64,000 bases of DNA, taken from NCBI RefSeq assembly GCF_003610235.1, contig NZ_RAPR01000001.1:8246001-8310000 (forward strand), given 5' to 3'. The notes under the pieces are model-generated. The model worked only from the letters and a program-made list of their open reading frames with translations, had not been told where the DNA came from and made no database searches. Shown here piece after piece: positions 1 to 11,477 of the stretch; the first letter of the stretch is position 1; each line of letters opens with the position of its first letter. This DNA comes from Catellatospora citrea (GTDB lineage Bacteria; Actinomycetota; Actinomycetes; Mycobacteriales; Micromonosporaceae). A program made the position numbers and the translations under genes.

Positions 1-3000
1 ACCCCGAGCACCCCGCGTACGTCATCTACACCTCCGGCTCCACCGGCCGGCCCAAGGGCGTGCTGGTCACCCACCGGGCGATCGGCAACCAGCTGGCCTG
101 GTCGCAGCGCACCTTCGGGCTGCACGCCGCCGACCGGATGCTGCAGCTCGCCCCGGCCACCTTCGACACCTCGGTGTGGGAGCTGTTCTGGCCGCTGACC
201 GCCGGTGCGGCGGTGGTGCTGCCGGAGCCCGGCGCACAGCACGATCCCGCCGAGCTGGCGGCGCTCATGCGCGTCCACCGGGTCAGCGCCGCGACGTTCG
301 TGCCGTCCATGGTGGAGGCGTTCCTGCTCGCCGACGACGTGCTCGCCGACACCTCGTGGGCCCGCGACCTGCGCTGGGTCTCCTGCGGCGGTGAGGCGTT
401 GACCGGTGACCTGGCCCGGCGCTGGGCGCAGGCGACCGGCACCCGCCTGGACAACTTCTACGGGCCCACCGAGACCGCGGTGCAGGTCACCTGGTGGCCC
501 AACGACGGGGAGCACGGCGCGGCCGTGCCGATCGGCGGCCCGGTCGACGACACCGGGCTGCACGTGCTCGACGACTGCCTGCGCCCGGTGCCCGTCGGCG
601 TGCCCGGCGAGCTGTACGTCTCCGGCGCGCAGCTGGCCCGCGGCTACCTCGGCCGCGCCGCGCTCACCGCGTCCCGGTTCGTCGCGGACCCGGCCGGCGC
701 GCCCGGCGAACGCATGTACCGCACCGGCGACCTGGTCGTCCGCGACGCCGACGGCACACTCACCTACCTGGCCCGGACCGACCACGAGATCAAGATCCGG
801 GGTGTACGCATCGACCCGGCCGACGTCGAGTCATGGCTGACCAGCCGTCCCGACGTCGGCCAGGCCGCCGTGATCGCCCGCGCCGACGGCCCCGGTGTCC
901 GGCTCGTCGCCTACGCGGTCCCGGCCGCCGGACGCGTGCTCGACCCGGCCGCCCTGCGCGACGCGGCTACGTCCGCGCTGCCCCCGGCCCTGGTCCCGGC
1001 TGTGTTCGTCGTGCTCGACGCCCTCCCGCGTACCGCCAGCGGCAAACTCGACCGCGCCGCCCTGCCCGCCCCCCACTCGGCGTCCCCGCGCCCGACGTTC
1101 CTCGATCACCCGACCTCGCCGACGCCGGTGTCCCTCGATCACCCGACTTGCCAGGCATGTGGGCGAAAGCACGCCCAAGATACGCACGAGTGCCAGGCAA
1201 CTCCGACGATCACCGGCGAAGTCGTGACCGGACCGGTCGCGACGCTGTGCGAGATCGTCGGCGCGGTCCTCGGGGCCGCGGCGGTCGGGCCGGACGACGA
1301 CTTCTTCGCCCTCGGCGGCGACAGCATCCTGTCCATCGGCGTGTCCAGCCGGGCCCGCCGAGTCGGGCTGCCGGTCAGCCCGCGCGACGTCCTCGCCGCC
1401 CGCACCCCGCGCCGCCTGGCCGAAGTCGCAGCAGCGGCGGGCATCCAGCCGCCGCTCCACAGCACCGATGAGGTGGCCAGGACATCGGGGAGGTCGTCGC
1501 ACACCGACTCGTCCGCCACGGCAACGGTCACCGGACCGGTCGCGGCAGGTCCGCTCATCCCCGGTTCGGCGGGCCCGGCCTCGGCGAGCGGCGCGGCCAC
1601 GGCGGGTCCGCTCGGCGCCGGTCGAGCGAGTCTGGCGTCGGCGAGCGACGGAGCGGCAACCGTGCCCGCGGGTGACGGCGTCGGCGACGTGCCGTTGCTG
1701 CCGATCGTGCATTGGCTGCGTGACAGCGGTGCGGCGATCGGCCGGTTCGCGATGCCGATGCTGCTGGTCACCCCTGCCGGGGCGGACCAGCGGTCCATCG
1801 CCGCGACGCTGCAGACCGTGTTCGACCACCATGACGGCCTGCGACTGCGACTGCAGCGCATCGCGTCCGTGCTCTGGACCCTGCGCACCGAGCCCGCCGA
1901 CACCCTGACCGCGACGGACCTGCTGGTCCGCGTCGATCTGTCCGGTGTGGACGACGGCGCGCTGCCCGGCCTGCTGGCCGAGCACGCCGCGACGGCCACC
2001 GCGCTGCTCGACCCCGACGCGGGCACGATGCTGCGTGCGGTCTGGTTCGACGCGGGCGATCGTCCGGGCCGCTTGCTGTTGGCCGTGCACCACCTCGCCG
2101 TCGACGGCGTGTCCTGGCGCATCCTGTTCGAGGATCTGGCCACCGCCTGGCATGCGACCACCTCGCGCACTGCTGTGGCACTGCCGCCGGTGGACACCTC
2201 ACTGCGCAGGTTCGGGCAGGCCATCGCGGCCCAGGCCCAGCAGCCCCGGCGTCTTGCCGAACTGGAGCACTGGGCGCGGACCCTCGCCCCAGGAGCGGAC
2301 CTGCTATCAGGCGCGGTCGTTCCCACCGGATCGCCGACCGGGCCTGCCACGCTGACTGGAACTGTCGCGCCGGTCGGAACCACGACGCCCACCGCAGTAT
2401 CAGCCGCTACGGGCGCTACCGGCGAGCCGGTCAGCCGGATCACTGTGCTGCCCGCCGAGGTGACGGTGTCGCTGCTGGCAGCGGTGCCCGCGCTGGGCGG
2501 CGAGATCACTGACGGTCTGCTCGCCGCGCTGGCCACCGCGGTGCGCGCCTGGCAGGAGCGGCACGGCCGGGCGACCGGCGAGCTGCTGGTCGACGTGGAG
2601 CGGCACGGGCGTGAGCAGGTGGAACCTGACCTGGACCTGTCCCGGACCGTCGGCTGGTTCACCAGCGTGCAGCCGGTCCGGCTGCCGGTCGCCGACGCCG
2701 ACCCGGTCGCGCTGATCGCGGCCGTCGGCGAGCAGGTGCGGGCGGTGCCCGACGGCGGCATCGGCCACGGCATGCTGCGCCACCTCAACGCGCAGACCGC
2801 GCCGCTGCTGGGCCGCCTGGCCACGCCGCAGGTGCTGTTCAACTACTTCGGCCGCTTCCCGGCGGCGACCGGCGCGCCGTGGTCACCGGCCCCGGAGTCC
2901 GCCGCGATCACCCCGGTCAACGGCGGTCTGCCCGCGACCCACCTGCTCCAACTCGACGTCGTCGCCGCCGAGGGCCCACACGGCACCACCCTCACCACCA

Positions 3001-6000
3001 CCTGGACCTGGCCCTCGGGCACCCTCACCGACACCGACCTCACCGACCTCGCCACCCACTGGCACGACGCCCTGACCGCGCTGGCGACCGCCGCAGGCGA
3101 CGTGCAGTTGCAGGGAAACAGCACGAATGACAGACCGCTTTCCCGCAGTTTCCCCGAAACTGCAGCGCTGGTCGTGTTGACGGATGAGGAGGTGGCGCGG
3201 CTGGCGGTGGTCAGTCCGGGGCCGGTGTCGGAGGTGTGGCCGTTGTCGCCGCTGCAGGAGGGGTTGTTCTTCCACGCCAGTTATGACACGGCGACGCTGG
3301 ACGTCTACACCGGACAGGACGCCTTCGACCTGGGCTATCGGGTCGACGTGGAGCGGCTGCGGCGTGCCGGGCGGGTGCTGCTGGACCGGAACACGGCCAT
3401 GCGTGCCGGGTTCACCAGTGAGGGGCTGTCGCGGCCGGTGCAGTTCGTGGCCGACGGCCTCGATCTGCCACTGACCGAGGCCGACCTGTCGAACCTGACC
3501 GAGGAGCAGGCGGCGGCACGTACCGCGGAGCTGATGGCCGCGGACCGGGTCGCCCGGTTCGACCTGGCCCGGCCGCCGCTGTGCCGGATGCTGCTGATCC
3601 GGATGCCGAGCGGCCGCGACCGCCTCGTCATCACGCACCACCTGATCCTGTGGGACGGCTGGTCCGAGGAGCTGTTCGTCGAGCAGCTGTTCACCCTGTA
3701 CGAGCGGGACGGGGACGCGACCGGGCTGCCGGTGCCGGGTTCCTACCGCGATCACCTGGCGTGGCTGGCCGCCCAGGACGAGCAGGTGGCCGCCCTGGCG
3801 TGGCGCGAGGCGCTGGCGGGGCTGGCCGAGCCGACGCTGATCGGCCCGGCGGACCGCACCCCGGCACCGGCCGTGCCGCAGCGGGTAGAGGCGGTGCTGC
3901 CCGAGCATTTCAGCGACCGGGTCCGCCAGGTGGCGCGGGCGCACGGGCTGACCCTGAACACGGTGCTGACCACCGCGTGGGGCCTGACCCTGGGCGCGCT
4001 GACCGGCCGTCCTGACGCGGTGTTCGGCATGACCGTCGCCGGGCGGCACAGCGAGGTCGAAGGGGTCGAGGACGTCATCGGCCTGTTCCTGAACACCGTC
4101 GCCATGCGGATCGCACCGGTGCCCGGCGAGCGGGTCGGCGACCTGCTGGCCCGGGTGCAGGACCAGCGCCTGGCGCTGATGCCGTACGACCACGTCGGCC
4201 TGGGCCAGGTGCAGCGCGACAGCGGGCACGCGACCCTGTTCGACACCCTCTACGTGCTGCAGAACTTCGTGGACGAGGACGGCAGCGCCGACCTGCGCGC
4301 CCGGCACGGCATCGAGGCCGTCGACGGCGTCGACGCCACGCACTACCCGCTGACGCTGGTGGTGACGCCGCAGCGGGCCATCCGGGTGGCGCTGGACCAC
4401 CGGCCCGACATCGTGGACGGCCCGGCCGCGCAGGCGGTGCTGGACCGGCTGCTGGCGGTGCTCGACCGGCTCGTGTCCGACGTGGACGCGCCGGTGCGGG
4501 AGCTGGATCTCCTCCTGCCGGGCGAGCGTGCGGCGCAGACCGCCGAGTGGGCGCGCACCGAGCACGACATCGGCGAGCTGACCGTCGCGGACCTGCTCGC
4601 CGAGCAGGCCGCCCGGACGCCGGACGTGACCGCGCTGGTCGATGGGGCGCTGACGCTGAACTACGCCGAGTTCGACGCGCGGATCAACCGGATGGCGCGG
4701 CTGCTGCTGTCCCGTGGCGCGGGCCCGGAGACCGTGGTGGGCCTGGCCCTGCCGCGCACCGTGGACATGGTGGTCGCGCTGTTCGCGGTGCTGCGCACCG
4801 GTGCGGCGTACCTGCCGCTGGAGCTGGACCTGCCCGCCGAACGCCTCGGCTTCATGATCGGGGACACCGCGCCGATGTGCGTGCTGAGCACGTCCACGGT
4901 CGCCGACCGCCTGCCGGGCGGCCTGGCGAACCTGGTGCTGCTGGACGACGCGGACACCCGCGCCGAGCTGGCGGCCCACGCCGGTGGGGACCTGGCCGAC
5001 GCGGAGCGGCCGCTGTTCGCGCCGGGGGTGGCGGGGCGGCTGGACCACCCCGCGTACCTGATCTTCACGTCGGGGTCGACGGGCCGTCCGAAGGGCGTCG
5101 TGACGGCGTACCGCGGCCTGACGAACATGCAGCTCAACCACCGGGAGGCGATCTTCAACCCGGTGATCGAGGCCGCGGGCGGACGCCGCCTGAAGGTCGC
5201 GCACACCGTGTCGTTCGCCTTCGACATGTCGTGGGAGGAGCTGCTCTGGCTCGTCGAGGGCCACGAGGTGCACGTCTGCGACGAGCAGCTGCGCCGGGAC
5301 GCGCCCGCGCTGGTGGCGTACTGCGACCGGCACGGCATCGACGTCGTCAACGTGACCCCGACCTACGCCCAGCACCTGATCGAGGAGGGGCTGCTGGCCG
5401 ACGGGCCGGGCCGGCACCGGCCGCCGCTGGTGCTGCTAGGCGGTGAGGCCGTCTCCGACGCGGTCTGGGCCGCGCTGCGCGACACCCCCGGCACCCTGGG
5501 CTACAACCTGTACGGGCCGACCGAGTACACCATCAACACCCTCGGCGGCGGCACCCTGGACAGCGACACCCCGACCGTCGGCGCGCCGATCTGGAACACC
5601 CGCGCGTACGTGCTCGACGCGATGCTGCGCGAGGTGCCGCCCGGCTCACCCGGTGAGCTGTACATCGCCGGCATCGGCCTGGCCCGCGGCTACCACCTGC
5701 GCCCGGACCTGACCGCCGAGCGCTTCGTCGCCGACCCGTTCGGCGCGCCGGGCGAGCGCATGTACCGCACCGGTGACCTGGTGCGCCGCCGCGCGGACGG
5801 GAACATCGACTTCCTCGGCCGCACCGACGACCAGGTCAAGATCCGGGGTTACCGGGTCGAGCTGGGCGAGATCGAGTCGGCGCTGGGCACCCACCCGGCC
5901 GTCGCGCACGCCGCGGTGATCGTGGACAGCTCCGGCGACGGCGCGAAACGGCTGGCCGGATACGTCGTACGCGGCCCCGGCTGGGACGGAACCGACGAGG

Positions 6001-9000
6001 TCGTGCTGCCCGCGCTGCGGGAACACCTCAAGCGCACGCTGCCCGACTACATGGTGCCCGCAGCGCTGATGGCCGTGGAGCGCCTGCCGCTGACCGTCAA
6101 CGGCAAGCTCGACGTACGCGCCCTGCCCAAGGCGACCGTGGTCACCGGCGCGGCGAGCCGCCCGCCGGCCACGCCCGCCGAGCAGACCCTGTGCGAGCTG
6201 TTCGCGCAGCTGCTGGGCCTGCCCGCGGTCGGCGTCGAGGACAGCTTCTTCGACCTGGGCGGCCACTCGCTGCTCGCGATCCGCCTGGTCAGCCGGGCCC
6301 GCACCGCGCTCGGCGCGCAACTGTCCATCCGGGACCTGTTCGAGGCCCCGACCGTGGCACAGCTCGCCGCCCGGATCGACCCGGCCGCCGCCACCGCGCG
6401 GGCCGAGCTGGTCGCCCGTCCCCGCGAGGGCGCGCTGCCGCTGTCGGCGGCACAGCAGCGACTGTGGCTGCTGGACCAGCTCGCGGGACCGTCGGCGGCG
6501 TACAACTTCCCGCTGGTCGTCCGGCTGCGCGGCCCGCTGGACCGGGCCGCGCTGCACGACGCCCTGCACGACGTGGTGGCCCGGCACGAGTCCCTGCGCA
6601 CCGTGTTCACCACGGTCGAGGGCGAACCGCACCAGCACATCCTGCCCGCCGACCAGGCCCGCCCGGTGTTGGACCTCGTCACGGCTGCCGATCGTGCCCC
6701 CGCGTCGGGCGTGGCGCAGCTGATCGACGAGGTGCTGGCACGGCCGTTCGACCTGGGCAGTGAGTTGCCGCTGCGCGGCACGCTGATCGAGGCCGGCCCG
6801 GACGAGCATGTGCTGGCGCTGCTGCTGCACCACATCGCGACCGACGAGTGGTCCGACGGCCCGTTCCTGCGCGACCTGGCCACCGCCTACGAGGCCCGCC
6901 TCGCCGGGCACGCCCCGGACTGGACGCCGCTGCCGGTGCAGTACGCCGACTACACACTCTGGCAGCGCGACCTGCTCGGTGACCCCGGCGACCCGGCCGG
7001 CCTCGCCGCCAAGCAGCTCGCGTACTGGACGAAGACCCTGGCCGGGGCGCCCGAGGAGCTGACCCTGCCCACCGACCGGGCCCGTCCGGCGGTGCCGGAC
7101 GCCCGCGGCGGCTCGATCTCCCTCGGCCTGCCCGCAGCCGTGGCCGCAGGCCTGCGGGAGCTGGCCGCCCGGTCCGGCGCGAGCATGTTCATGGCCGCGC
7201 ACGCGCTGACCGCGGCGCTGCTGCACCGCCTCGGCGCGGGCGACGACCTGCCGCTCGGCGCGCCCATCGCCGGACGTGGCGAGGAGGGCCTGGACGACCT
7301 CGTCGGGTTCTTCGTCAACACGCTGGTGCTGCGCACCGACCTGACCGGGGCGCCGTCGTTCACCGACCTGCTGGCCCGGGTCCGCGAAACCGACCTGGCC
7401 GCGTTCGCCAACGCCGACGTGCCGTTCGACGCGGTCGTGGAGGCGGTCAACCCGGCCCGCTCACCGGGCCGCAACCCGCTGTTCCAGGTGATGGTCGTGC
7501 ACCGCAACCACACCGGCGACTGGTCCGGCCTGGCCGGGCTGGAGGTCTCCGACGAGCCCCTGGACACCACGACCGCCCGGTTCGACCTGGTCGTGGAGCT
7601 GCTCGACGGTGCGGACGGCGAGCTGGAGTGCCTGCTCACGTACCGCAGCGCGCTGTTCGACCGGGACACCGTGCAGCTGCTCGGGAGGCGGCTGGCGCGC
7701 CTGGCCGAGGCGGTCTGCGCCGCGCCGGACCAGCCGCTGGCGGACCTGGATCTGTTCGTCGACGGCGAGTTCGACCAGGTGCTGCGCGGGTTCAACGCGA
7801 CCGCGCGGCCGGTGGCCGAGCTGACCCTGCCCGAGGCGTTCGCGCTGCGGGTGGCGCGGGCACCGGAGGCCGTCGCGGTCGTCGACGGCGAGCGCGAGGT
7901 GTCCTACGTGGAGCTGGCCGCCCGCGCCGGGCGGCTCGCGCGGGTCCTGGCCCACCAGGGCGTACGCCCCGAGAGCGTGGTCGGCGTCGCCGTGCCCCGC
8001 TCGCTGGAGACCATCGTGACCGTGCTCGCCGTCAACCGGCTGGGCGCCGCGTTCCTGCCGCTGGACCTCAACCACCCGGCCGACCGCCTCGCGTACATGA
8101 TCGAGGATTCCGGCGCGGCGCTGGTGGTGACCACCGGCAAGGCCAAGGGCCTGCTGCCGGAGACGGCCACGCCGGTGCTGGTGCTCGACGACATCACCGA
8201 CGTGACACCGGTGCGCCCGGTGCTGCCCGCGCCGCATGGCCTGGACCACGCCGCGTACGTCATCTACACCTCCGGCTCCACCGGCCGCCCCAAGGGCGTG
8301 ACGGTGTCGCACGAGGGCATCGGCAGCCTGGTCGAGACCGCCGTCGACCCGATGGGCGTCACCGCGGACAGCCGGGTGCTGCAGTTCGCCTCGATCGGCT
8401 TCGACGTGTTCGCGTTCGAGGTGTCGATGGCGCTGTGCACCGGGGCCGCGCTGGTCGTCACGCCCGACGAGGCACGCACGCCGGGCGCGGCACTGTCCGA
8501 GCTGCTGTACGCCCACGGGGTCACCCACGCGATCCTGCCGCCGTCGCTGGTCTCCATCCTGCCGCCCGACGCCGACCTGCCTGAGGGGCTGTGCGTGCTG
8601 GTCGGCACGGAGACGGTGCCCGCCGGCCTGATCAACCGCTGGGCCGGGCACCTGAAACTGTTCGCCGCGTACGGCCTCACCGAGGCCACGGTCAACTCGA
8701 CCCTGTGGCGGGCCGTGCCCGAGTGGGACGCGCCGGTGCCGATCGGCCGCCCCGACCCGAACACCCTGGCCTACATCCTCGACGAGCGGCTGCGGCCGGT
8801 TCCGGTCGGCGTCGTCGGTGAGCTGTACGTCGGCGGTCGCGGCCTGGCCCGCGGTTACCTCGGCAAGCCGGGCCTGTCCGCGCAGCGCTTCGTCGCCGAC
8901 CCGTTCGCCTGCCCGGGGGCGCGCATGTACCGCACCGGCGATCGGGCCCGCTGGAAGGCCGACGGCAACATCGACTTCCTGGGCCGGTCCGACAACCAGG

Positions 9001-11030
9001 TGAAGATCCGCGGCTTCCGGATCGAGCCGGGCGAGATCGAGGCCGTGCTCGCCGGGCACGACACCGTGCGCCAAGCCGCCGTGGTGGCCGACCGCACCGG
9101 CGACACCACCAGGCTCGTCGCGTACGTGTCGCCCGACGGCCCCGCCGACCCGGCCGTGCTGCGCGCCCACGTCGGCGCGGTGCTGCCCGAGTACATGGTG
9201 CCGTCGCTGGTCGTGGTGCTCGACGGGCCGCTGCCGGTCAACCCCAACGGCAAGGTCGACCGGCGGGCGCTGCCCGCACCGGACTGGGGCTCGCTGGCCG
9301 GTGACGCCAAGCCGCTCACGGCCCGACAGCACCAGCTGGCGGAGCTGTTCGCGGAGGTCCTCGGCCTGCCCGAGGTCGGCATCCACGACAACTTCTTCCA
9401 CCTCGGCGGCCACTCCATGGCCTCGATGCGCCTGATCGGCCGCGTGCGCACCGCCCTCGGCGCGGACCTCGCGATCCGCGACGTCTTCGACGCCCCGACC
9501 GTCGCAGAACTGGCCGAACGCCTCGACCGCGCCGTCGCGGGCGACCGCCCGCAACTGGTCCGCGCCGTGTCGACCACCGTCGACCCACTCGGCACAGCCA
9601 GGGCCACCGGCCACGACGGCACCCTTCAGGACGCCACCGTTCAGGACGGCACCGGATGGAACGGCACTGGCCAGGGCGGCACCGGCGGGCTTGCCGATCG
9701 GCTCGCGCCGGTGCAGCTGCACCCGTGGGGGCTGCATCGGGTCGTGGACCGGCCGGGCTGGGACATCGCGTTCGCGGTGCCCGCCTCCGAACTGGACGTG
9801 GTGGCGCTGGAGGCGGCCCTGCGGGACGTGATCACCCGGCATCAGCCGCTGCACACCGTGACCGGCTCCGACGGCGCGCCGCGCTGCGTGCTCGGCGAAC
9901 GCGTGCTCGAACCGGTCGCCGACGACGGCACCCCCCTCGCTCGGCGCCTCGACGCGCTGGCCAGGGAGACCGTCGACCTGACCGAGCGTCCGCCGCTGCG
10001 GGCGCGCCTGGTCATCGGTGCCGACGAGCACGGCACGCCACAGCGGGCGCTCCTGCTCACCACCCACCACCTGGGCGTTGACGAGTGGTCGGTCGTCCCG
10101 CTGCTGCGCGACCTGGCCACCGCCTACCAGGCACGGCAGCGGGGAGCGGCTCCGGACTGGCAGCCACTGCCGGTCGACTACGCCGACTACACGCGGTGGG
10201 CGTACGCCCTGCTGGGAGACCCGCAGGACCCGGCGAGCCGGCACGCGCGGCAGCTCGCGCACTGGCGCGACACCCTGGCGGGGATGCCTGACCTGGACCT
10301 GCCCGCGGATCGAGCCCGCGACGGGGTCGTGTCGCGGCGCGGCGAGACGGTCGAGTTCCTGCTCGACACCGACCTGCACCGCGGCATCGACGAGCTGGCC
10401 CGCCGCACCGGCACCAGCATGTTCATGGTGGTGCAGGCCGCGTTCGCGACCCTGCTCACCGGGTACGGCTGCGGCACGGACCTGCCCGTCGGCAGCCTGG
10501 TCGCGGGCCGGACCGAGGAGGCGCTGACCGACCTGGCCGGGTGCTTCTACAACACCGTCGTCATACGCACCGACACCTCCGGCGACCCGTCGTTCAGCGC
10601 GCTGCTCGACCGGGTCCGGGCCACCGACCTGGCCGCGCTGGACCACCAGGACGTGCCGTTCGCTGCCGTGCTCGACGCCGTCGCGCCGGGTGTGGACGGG
10701 CCGCGGGTGATGGTGGTGCACCACGAGGAGGCCCGTCTCGGCGACGGCGCGCTGCGCTTCGACCAGATCCCGACCGGCACTGTGCGCGCCGAGCTGACCG
10801 TCAGCTTCTACGAGCCCGCCGGAGACAGCCCGGTGCACGTGGAGCTGGAGTACGCGACGGCCCGTTTCGACCGGTCAACCGCGCAACGGATCGCCGCCGA
10901 CCTGGTGGGCGTGCTCACCGCGGCGGTGGCACGGCCCCAATCGACCCTGTCGGGGCTCGCCCCGGCGACCCCGTTCGCAGAGTTCCCGCCGGCCCCGGCC
11001 GGCACCGATGTTCAGGAGATGAAGCAATGA
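1..11030 (+). CDS. Non-ribosomal peptide synthetase, 3' part (A-T-E-C-A-T-C-A-T-C), 5' end outside window
   Basis: Cytoplasmic NRPS assembling a peptide, probably a hydroxamate siderophore. The frame is open from base 3 and its start lies left of the window. Visible order: A1 from core A3 ([11 protein letters not shown]) to about 1075; T1 (GGDSI, carrier Ser codon 1323); epimerisation domain about 1690-3110 (HHLAVDG at 2088); C1 about 3220-4550; A2 about 4560-6110; T2 (Ser 6267); C2 about 6430-7780; A3 about 7800-9275; T3 (Ser 9414); a last C domain about 9690-10970. No thioesterase. The hand-read A2 pocket is DMENLGLINK, the known N5-hydroxyornithine signature. A1 (about DTWTSGFVQK) and A3 (about DVFILGAVNK) I cannot assign. 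E after T1 implies a D residue there. Oddities: C1 has Leu where the second motif His should be; C2 and C3 read HHxxxDE; a palindromic repeat is translated in the A1-T1 linker; low-complexity linkers flank the E domain and the last C domain. The stop overlaps mbtH (ATGA). Confidence 0.97.
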   Translation, partial: PEHPAYVIYTSGSTGRPKGVLVTHRAIGNQLAWSQRTFGLHAADRMLQLAPATFDTSVWELFWPLTAGAAVVLPEPGAQHDPAELAALMRVHRVSAATFVPSMVEAFLLADDVLADTSWARDLRWVSCGGEALTGDLARRWAQATGTRLDNFYGPTETAVQVTWWPNDGEHGAAVPIGGPVDDTGLHVLDDCLRPVPVGVPGELYVSGAQLARGYLGRAALTASRFVADPAGAPGERMYRTGDLVVRDADGTLTYLARTDHEIKIRGVRIDPADVESWLTSRPDVGQAAVIARADGPGVRLVAYAVPAAGRVLDPAALRDAATSALPPALVPAVFVVLDALPRTASGKLDRAALPAPHSASPRPTFLDHPTSPTPVSLDHPTCQACGRKHAQDTHECQATPTITGEVVTGPVATLCEIVGAVLGAAAVGPDDDFFALGGDSILSIGVSSRARRVGLPVSPRDVLAARTPRRLAEVAAAAGIQPPLHSTDEVARTSGRSSHTDSSATATVTGPVAAGPLIPGSAGPASASGAATAGPLGAGRASLASASDGAATVPAGDGVGDVPLLPIVHWLRDSGAAIGRFAMPMLLVTPAGADQRSIAATLQTVFDHHDGLRLRLQRIASVLWTLRTEPADTLTATDLLVRVDLSGVDDGALPGLLAEHAATATALLDPDAGTMLRAVWFDAGDRPGRLLLAVHHLAVDGVSWRILFEDLATAWHATTSRTAVALPPVDTSLRRFGQAIAAQAQQPRRLAELEHWARTLAPGADLLSGAVVPTGSPTGPATLTGTVAPVGTTTPTAVSAATGATGEPVSRITVLPAEVTVSLLAAVPALGGEITDGLLAALATAVRAWQERHGRATGELLVDVERHGREQVEPDLDLSRTVGWFTSVQPVRLPVADADPVALIAAVGEQVRAVPDGGIGHGMLRHLNAQTAPLLGRLATPQVLFNYFGRFPAATGAPWSPAPESAAITPVNGGLPATHLLQLDVVAAEGPHGTTLTTTWTWPSGTLTDTDLTDLATHWHDALTALATAAGDVQLQGNSTNDRPLSRSFPETAALVVLTDEEVARLAVVSPGPVSEVWPLSPLQEGLFFHASYDTATLDVYTGQDAFDLGYRVDVERLRRAGRVLLDRNTAMRAGFTSEGLSRPVQFVADGLDLPLTEADLSNLTEEQAAARTAELMAADRVARFDLARPPLCRMLLIRMPSGRDRLVITHHLILWDGWSEELFVEQLFTLYERDGDATGLPVPGSYRDHLAWLAAQDEQVAALAWREALAGLAEPTLIGPADRTPAPAVPQRVEAVLPEHFSDRVRQVARAHGLTLNTVLTTAWGLTLGALTGRPDAVFGMTVAGRHSEVEGVEDVIGLFLNTVAMRIAPVPGERVGDLLARVQDQRLALMPYDHVGLGQVQRDSGHATLFDTLYVLQNFVDEDGSADLRARHGIEAVDGVDATHYPLTLVVTPQRAIRVALDHRPDIVDGPAAQAVLDRLLAVLDRLVSDVDAPVRELDLLLPGERAAQTAEWARTEHDIGELTVADLLAEQAARTPDVTALVDGALTLNYAEFDARINRMARLLLSRGAGPETVVGLALPRTVDMVVALFAVLRTGAAYLPLELDLPAERLGFMIGDTAPMCVLSTSTVADRLPGGLANLVLLDDADTRAELAAHAGGDLADAERPLFAPGVAGRLDHPAYLIFTSGSTGRPKGVVTAYRGLTNMQLNHREAIFNPVIEAAGGRRLKVAHTVSFAFDMSWEELLWLVEGHEVHVCDEQLRRDAPALVAYCDRHGIDVVNVTPTYAQHLIEEGLLADGPGRHRPPLVLLGGEAVSDAVWAALRDTPGTLGYNLYGPTEYTINTLGGGTLDSDTPTVGAPIWNTRAYVLDAMLREVPPGSPGELYIAGIGLARGYHLRPDLTAERFVADPFGAPGERMYRTGDLVRRRADGNIDFLGRTDDQVKIRGYRVELGEIESALGTHPAVAHAAVIVDSSGDGAKRLAGYVVRGPGWDGTDEVVLPALREHLKRTLPDYMVPAALMAVERLPLTVNGKLDVRALPKATVVTGAASRPPATPAEQTLCELFAQLLGLPAVGVEDSFFDLGGHSLLAIRLVSRARTALGAQLSIRDLFEAPTVAQLAARIDPAAATARAELVARPREGALPLSAAQQRLWLLDQLAGPSAAYNFPLVVRLRGPLDRAALHDALHDVVARHESLRTVFTTVEGEPHQHILPADQARPVLDLVTAADRAPASGVAQLIDEVLARPFDLGSELPLRGTLIEAGPDEHVLALLLHHIATDEWSDGPFLRDLATAYEARLAGHAPDWTPLPVQYADYTLWQRDLLGDPGDPAGLAAKQLAYWTKTLAGAPEELTLPTDRARPAVPDARGGSISLGLPAAVAAGLRELAARSGASMFMAAHALTAALLHRLGAGDDLPLGAPIAGRGEEGLDDLVGFFVNTLVLRTDLTGAPSFTDLLARVRETDLAAFANADVPFDAVVEAVNPARSPGRNPLFQVMVVHRNHTGDWSGLAGLEVSDEPLDTTTARFDLVVELLDGADGELECLLTYRSALFDRDTVQLLGRRLARLAEAVCAAPDQPLADLDLFVDGEFDQVLRGFNATARPVAELTLPEAFALRVARAPEAVAVVDGEREVSYVELAARAGRLARVLAHQGVRPESVVGVAVPRSLETIVTVLAVNRLGAAFLPLDLNHPADRLAYMIEDSGAALVVTTGKAKGLLPETATPVLVLDDITDVTPVRPVLPAPHGLDHAAYVIYTSGSTGRPKGVTVSHEGIGSLVETAVDPMGVTADSRVLQFASIGFDVFAFEVSMALCTGAALVVTPDEARTPGAALSELLYAHGVTHAILPPSLVSILPPDADLPEGLCVLVGTETVPAGLINRWAGHLKLFAAYGLTEATVNSTLWRAVPEWDAPVPIGRPDPNTLAYILDERLRPVPVGVVGELYVGGRGLARGYLGKPGLSAQRFVADPFACPGARMYRTGDRARWKADGNIDFLGRSDNQVKIRGFRIEPGEIEAVLAGHDTVRQAAVVADRTGDTTRLVAYVSPDGPADPAVLRAHVGAVLPEYMVPSLVVVLDGPLPVNPNGKVDRRALPAPDWGSLAGDAKPLTARQHQLAELFAEVLGLPEVGIHDNFFHLGGHSMASMRLIGRVRTALGADLAIRDVFDAPTVAELAERLDRAVAGDRPQLVRAVSTTVDPLGTARATGHDGTLQDATVQDGTGWNGTGQGGTGGLADRLAPVQLHPWGLHRVVDRPGWDIAFAVPASELDVVALEAALRDVITRHQPLHTVTGSDGAPRCVLGERVLEPVADDGTPLARRLDALARETVDLTERPPLRARLVIGADEHGTPQRALLLTTHHLGVDEWSVVPLLRDLATAYQARQRGAAPDWQPLPVDYADYTRWAYALLGDPQDPASRHARQLAHWRDTLAGMPDLDLPADRARDGVVSRRGETVEFLLDTDLHRGIDELARRTGTSMFMVVQAAFATLLTGYGCGTDLPVGSLVAGRTEEALTDLAGCFYNTVVIRTDTSGDPSFSALLDRVRATDLAALDHQDVPFAAVLDAVAPGVDGPRVMVVHHEEARLGDGALRFDQIPTGTVRAELTVSFYEPAGDSPVHVELEYATARFDRSTAQRIAADLVGVLTAAVARPQSTLSGLAPATPFAEFPPAPAGTDVQEMKQ
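1137..1213 (+). repeat. Imperfect palindromic repeat inside the NRPS frame
   Basis: Two imperfect inverted arms (gatcacccgacttgccaggca on the left, its near complement on the right) enclose a spacer. The reverse complement of the whole element matches the repeat at 11278-11358 along most of its length, including tgcgtatcttg and ttcgc in the spacer. A direct repeat, ctcgatcacccgac, occurs at 1101-1114 and again at 1135-1148 at the left edge. It lies in the linker between A1 and T1 and is read through in frame, adding a short Cys/His-rich stretch ([15 protein letters not shown]). Confidence 0.75.
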
Positions 11031-11245
11031 CCAACCCGTTCGAAGACGCCGACGGCCGCTACCTGGTGCTCGTCAACGACGAGGACCAGCACTCGCTGTG
11101 GCCCGCGTTCGCGGCCGTCCCGGCGGGCTGGCGCACCGTGTTCGGCGAGGACACCCGCGAGGCCTGCCTCGCCTACGTCGAGACCCACTGGACCGACCTG
11201 CGCCCGCGCACCCTGCGCGAACGCATGGAGGCCGCCACGGCCTGA
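11027..11245 (+). CDS. mbtH: MbtH-like protein
   Basis: A 72-residue MbtH-family chaperone that binds NRPS adenylation domains and supports their folding or activity. It has the family hallmarks in order: [20 protein letters not shown] at the N terminus, QHSLWP, PAGW, CL.YVE and WTDLRP.TL near the end, at normal family length. The ATG overlaps the NRPS stop by four bases (ATGA), so it is translationally coupled to that gene. This coupling makes it the dedicated partner of the NRPS. A long palindromic repeat follows 32 bases after the stop. Confidence 0.97.
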   Translation: MTNPFEDADGRYLVLVNDEDQHSLWPAFAAVPAGWRTVFGEDTREACLAYVETHWTDLRPRTLRERMEAATA

Positions 11246-11277
11246 CCGGCCCACCGCCCGACCAAGGTCGCGACCAT

Positions 11278-11358
11278 GGTCATCCGACTTGCCGGGCACC
11301 TGTGCGTATCTTGCACGTTGATTCGCACAGGTGCCCGGCAAGTCCGGCGATCATGACC
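11278..11358. repeat. Long inverted repeat after mbtH (21-bp perfect stem)
   Basis: Arms 11286-11306 and 11324-11344 are perfectly complementary (gacttgccgggcacctgtgc as core), with a 17-base spacer and further partial pairing out to ggtcat/atgacc. The spacer carries tatcttgcac. The element is homologous to the one at 1137-1213 in reverse orientation. It could end the NRPS-mbtH transcript, but it has no T run and its second copy is inside a gene, so a dispersed repeat family is equally likely. Confidence 0.8.
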
Positions 11359-11370
11359 AGGTCACCGGCC

Positions 11371-11436
11371 ATGATCTGCTTTCGTGGACGCTAGGCGTTG
11401 CTGTAGCGACATCCAGCGTCCACAGAAACAGATCAT
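11371..11436. repeat. Second long inverted repeat, mbtH-araC gap
   Basis: Arms 11371-11392 and 11415-11436 pair at 19 of 22 positions (atgatctg...tggacgct) around a 22-base spacer. It sits 12 bases after the repeat at 11278-11358 and about 40 bases before the AraC-type gene. Its sequence is different from the first repeat. It may be an operator for the downstream regulator or another dispersed repeat. Confidence 0.7.
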
Positions 11437-11477
11437 GGAGGCACCGGCACGCCGGCGGTGCGTGCTTCAATCAGTTC

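Noticed and set aside
9590..9690. Tandem repeat element in the T3-C linker
   Set aside because: The GGCACC/CAGGACGGC repeats are short and irregular and encode a Gly/Thr-rich linker; ordinary linker low complexity explains them.
7461..10838. An 1125-codon open frame on the minus strand opposite the NRPS
   Set aside because: It is antisense to clear NRPS domains, has no recognisable domain and low-complexity composition rich in Gly, Arg, Val and His, as expected from high-GC shadow frames.
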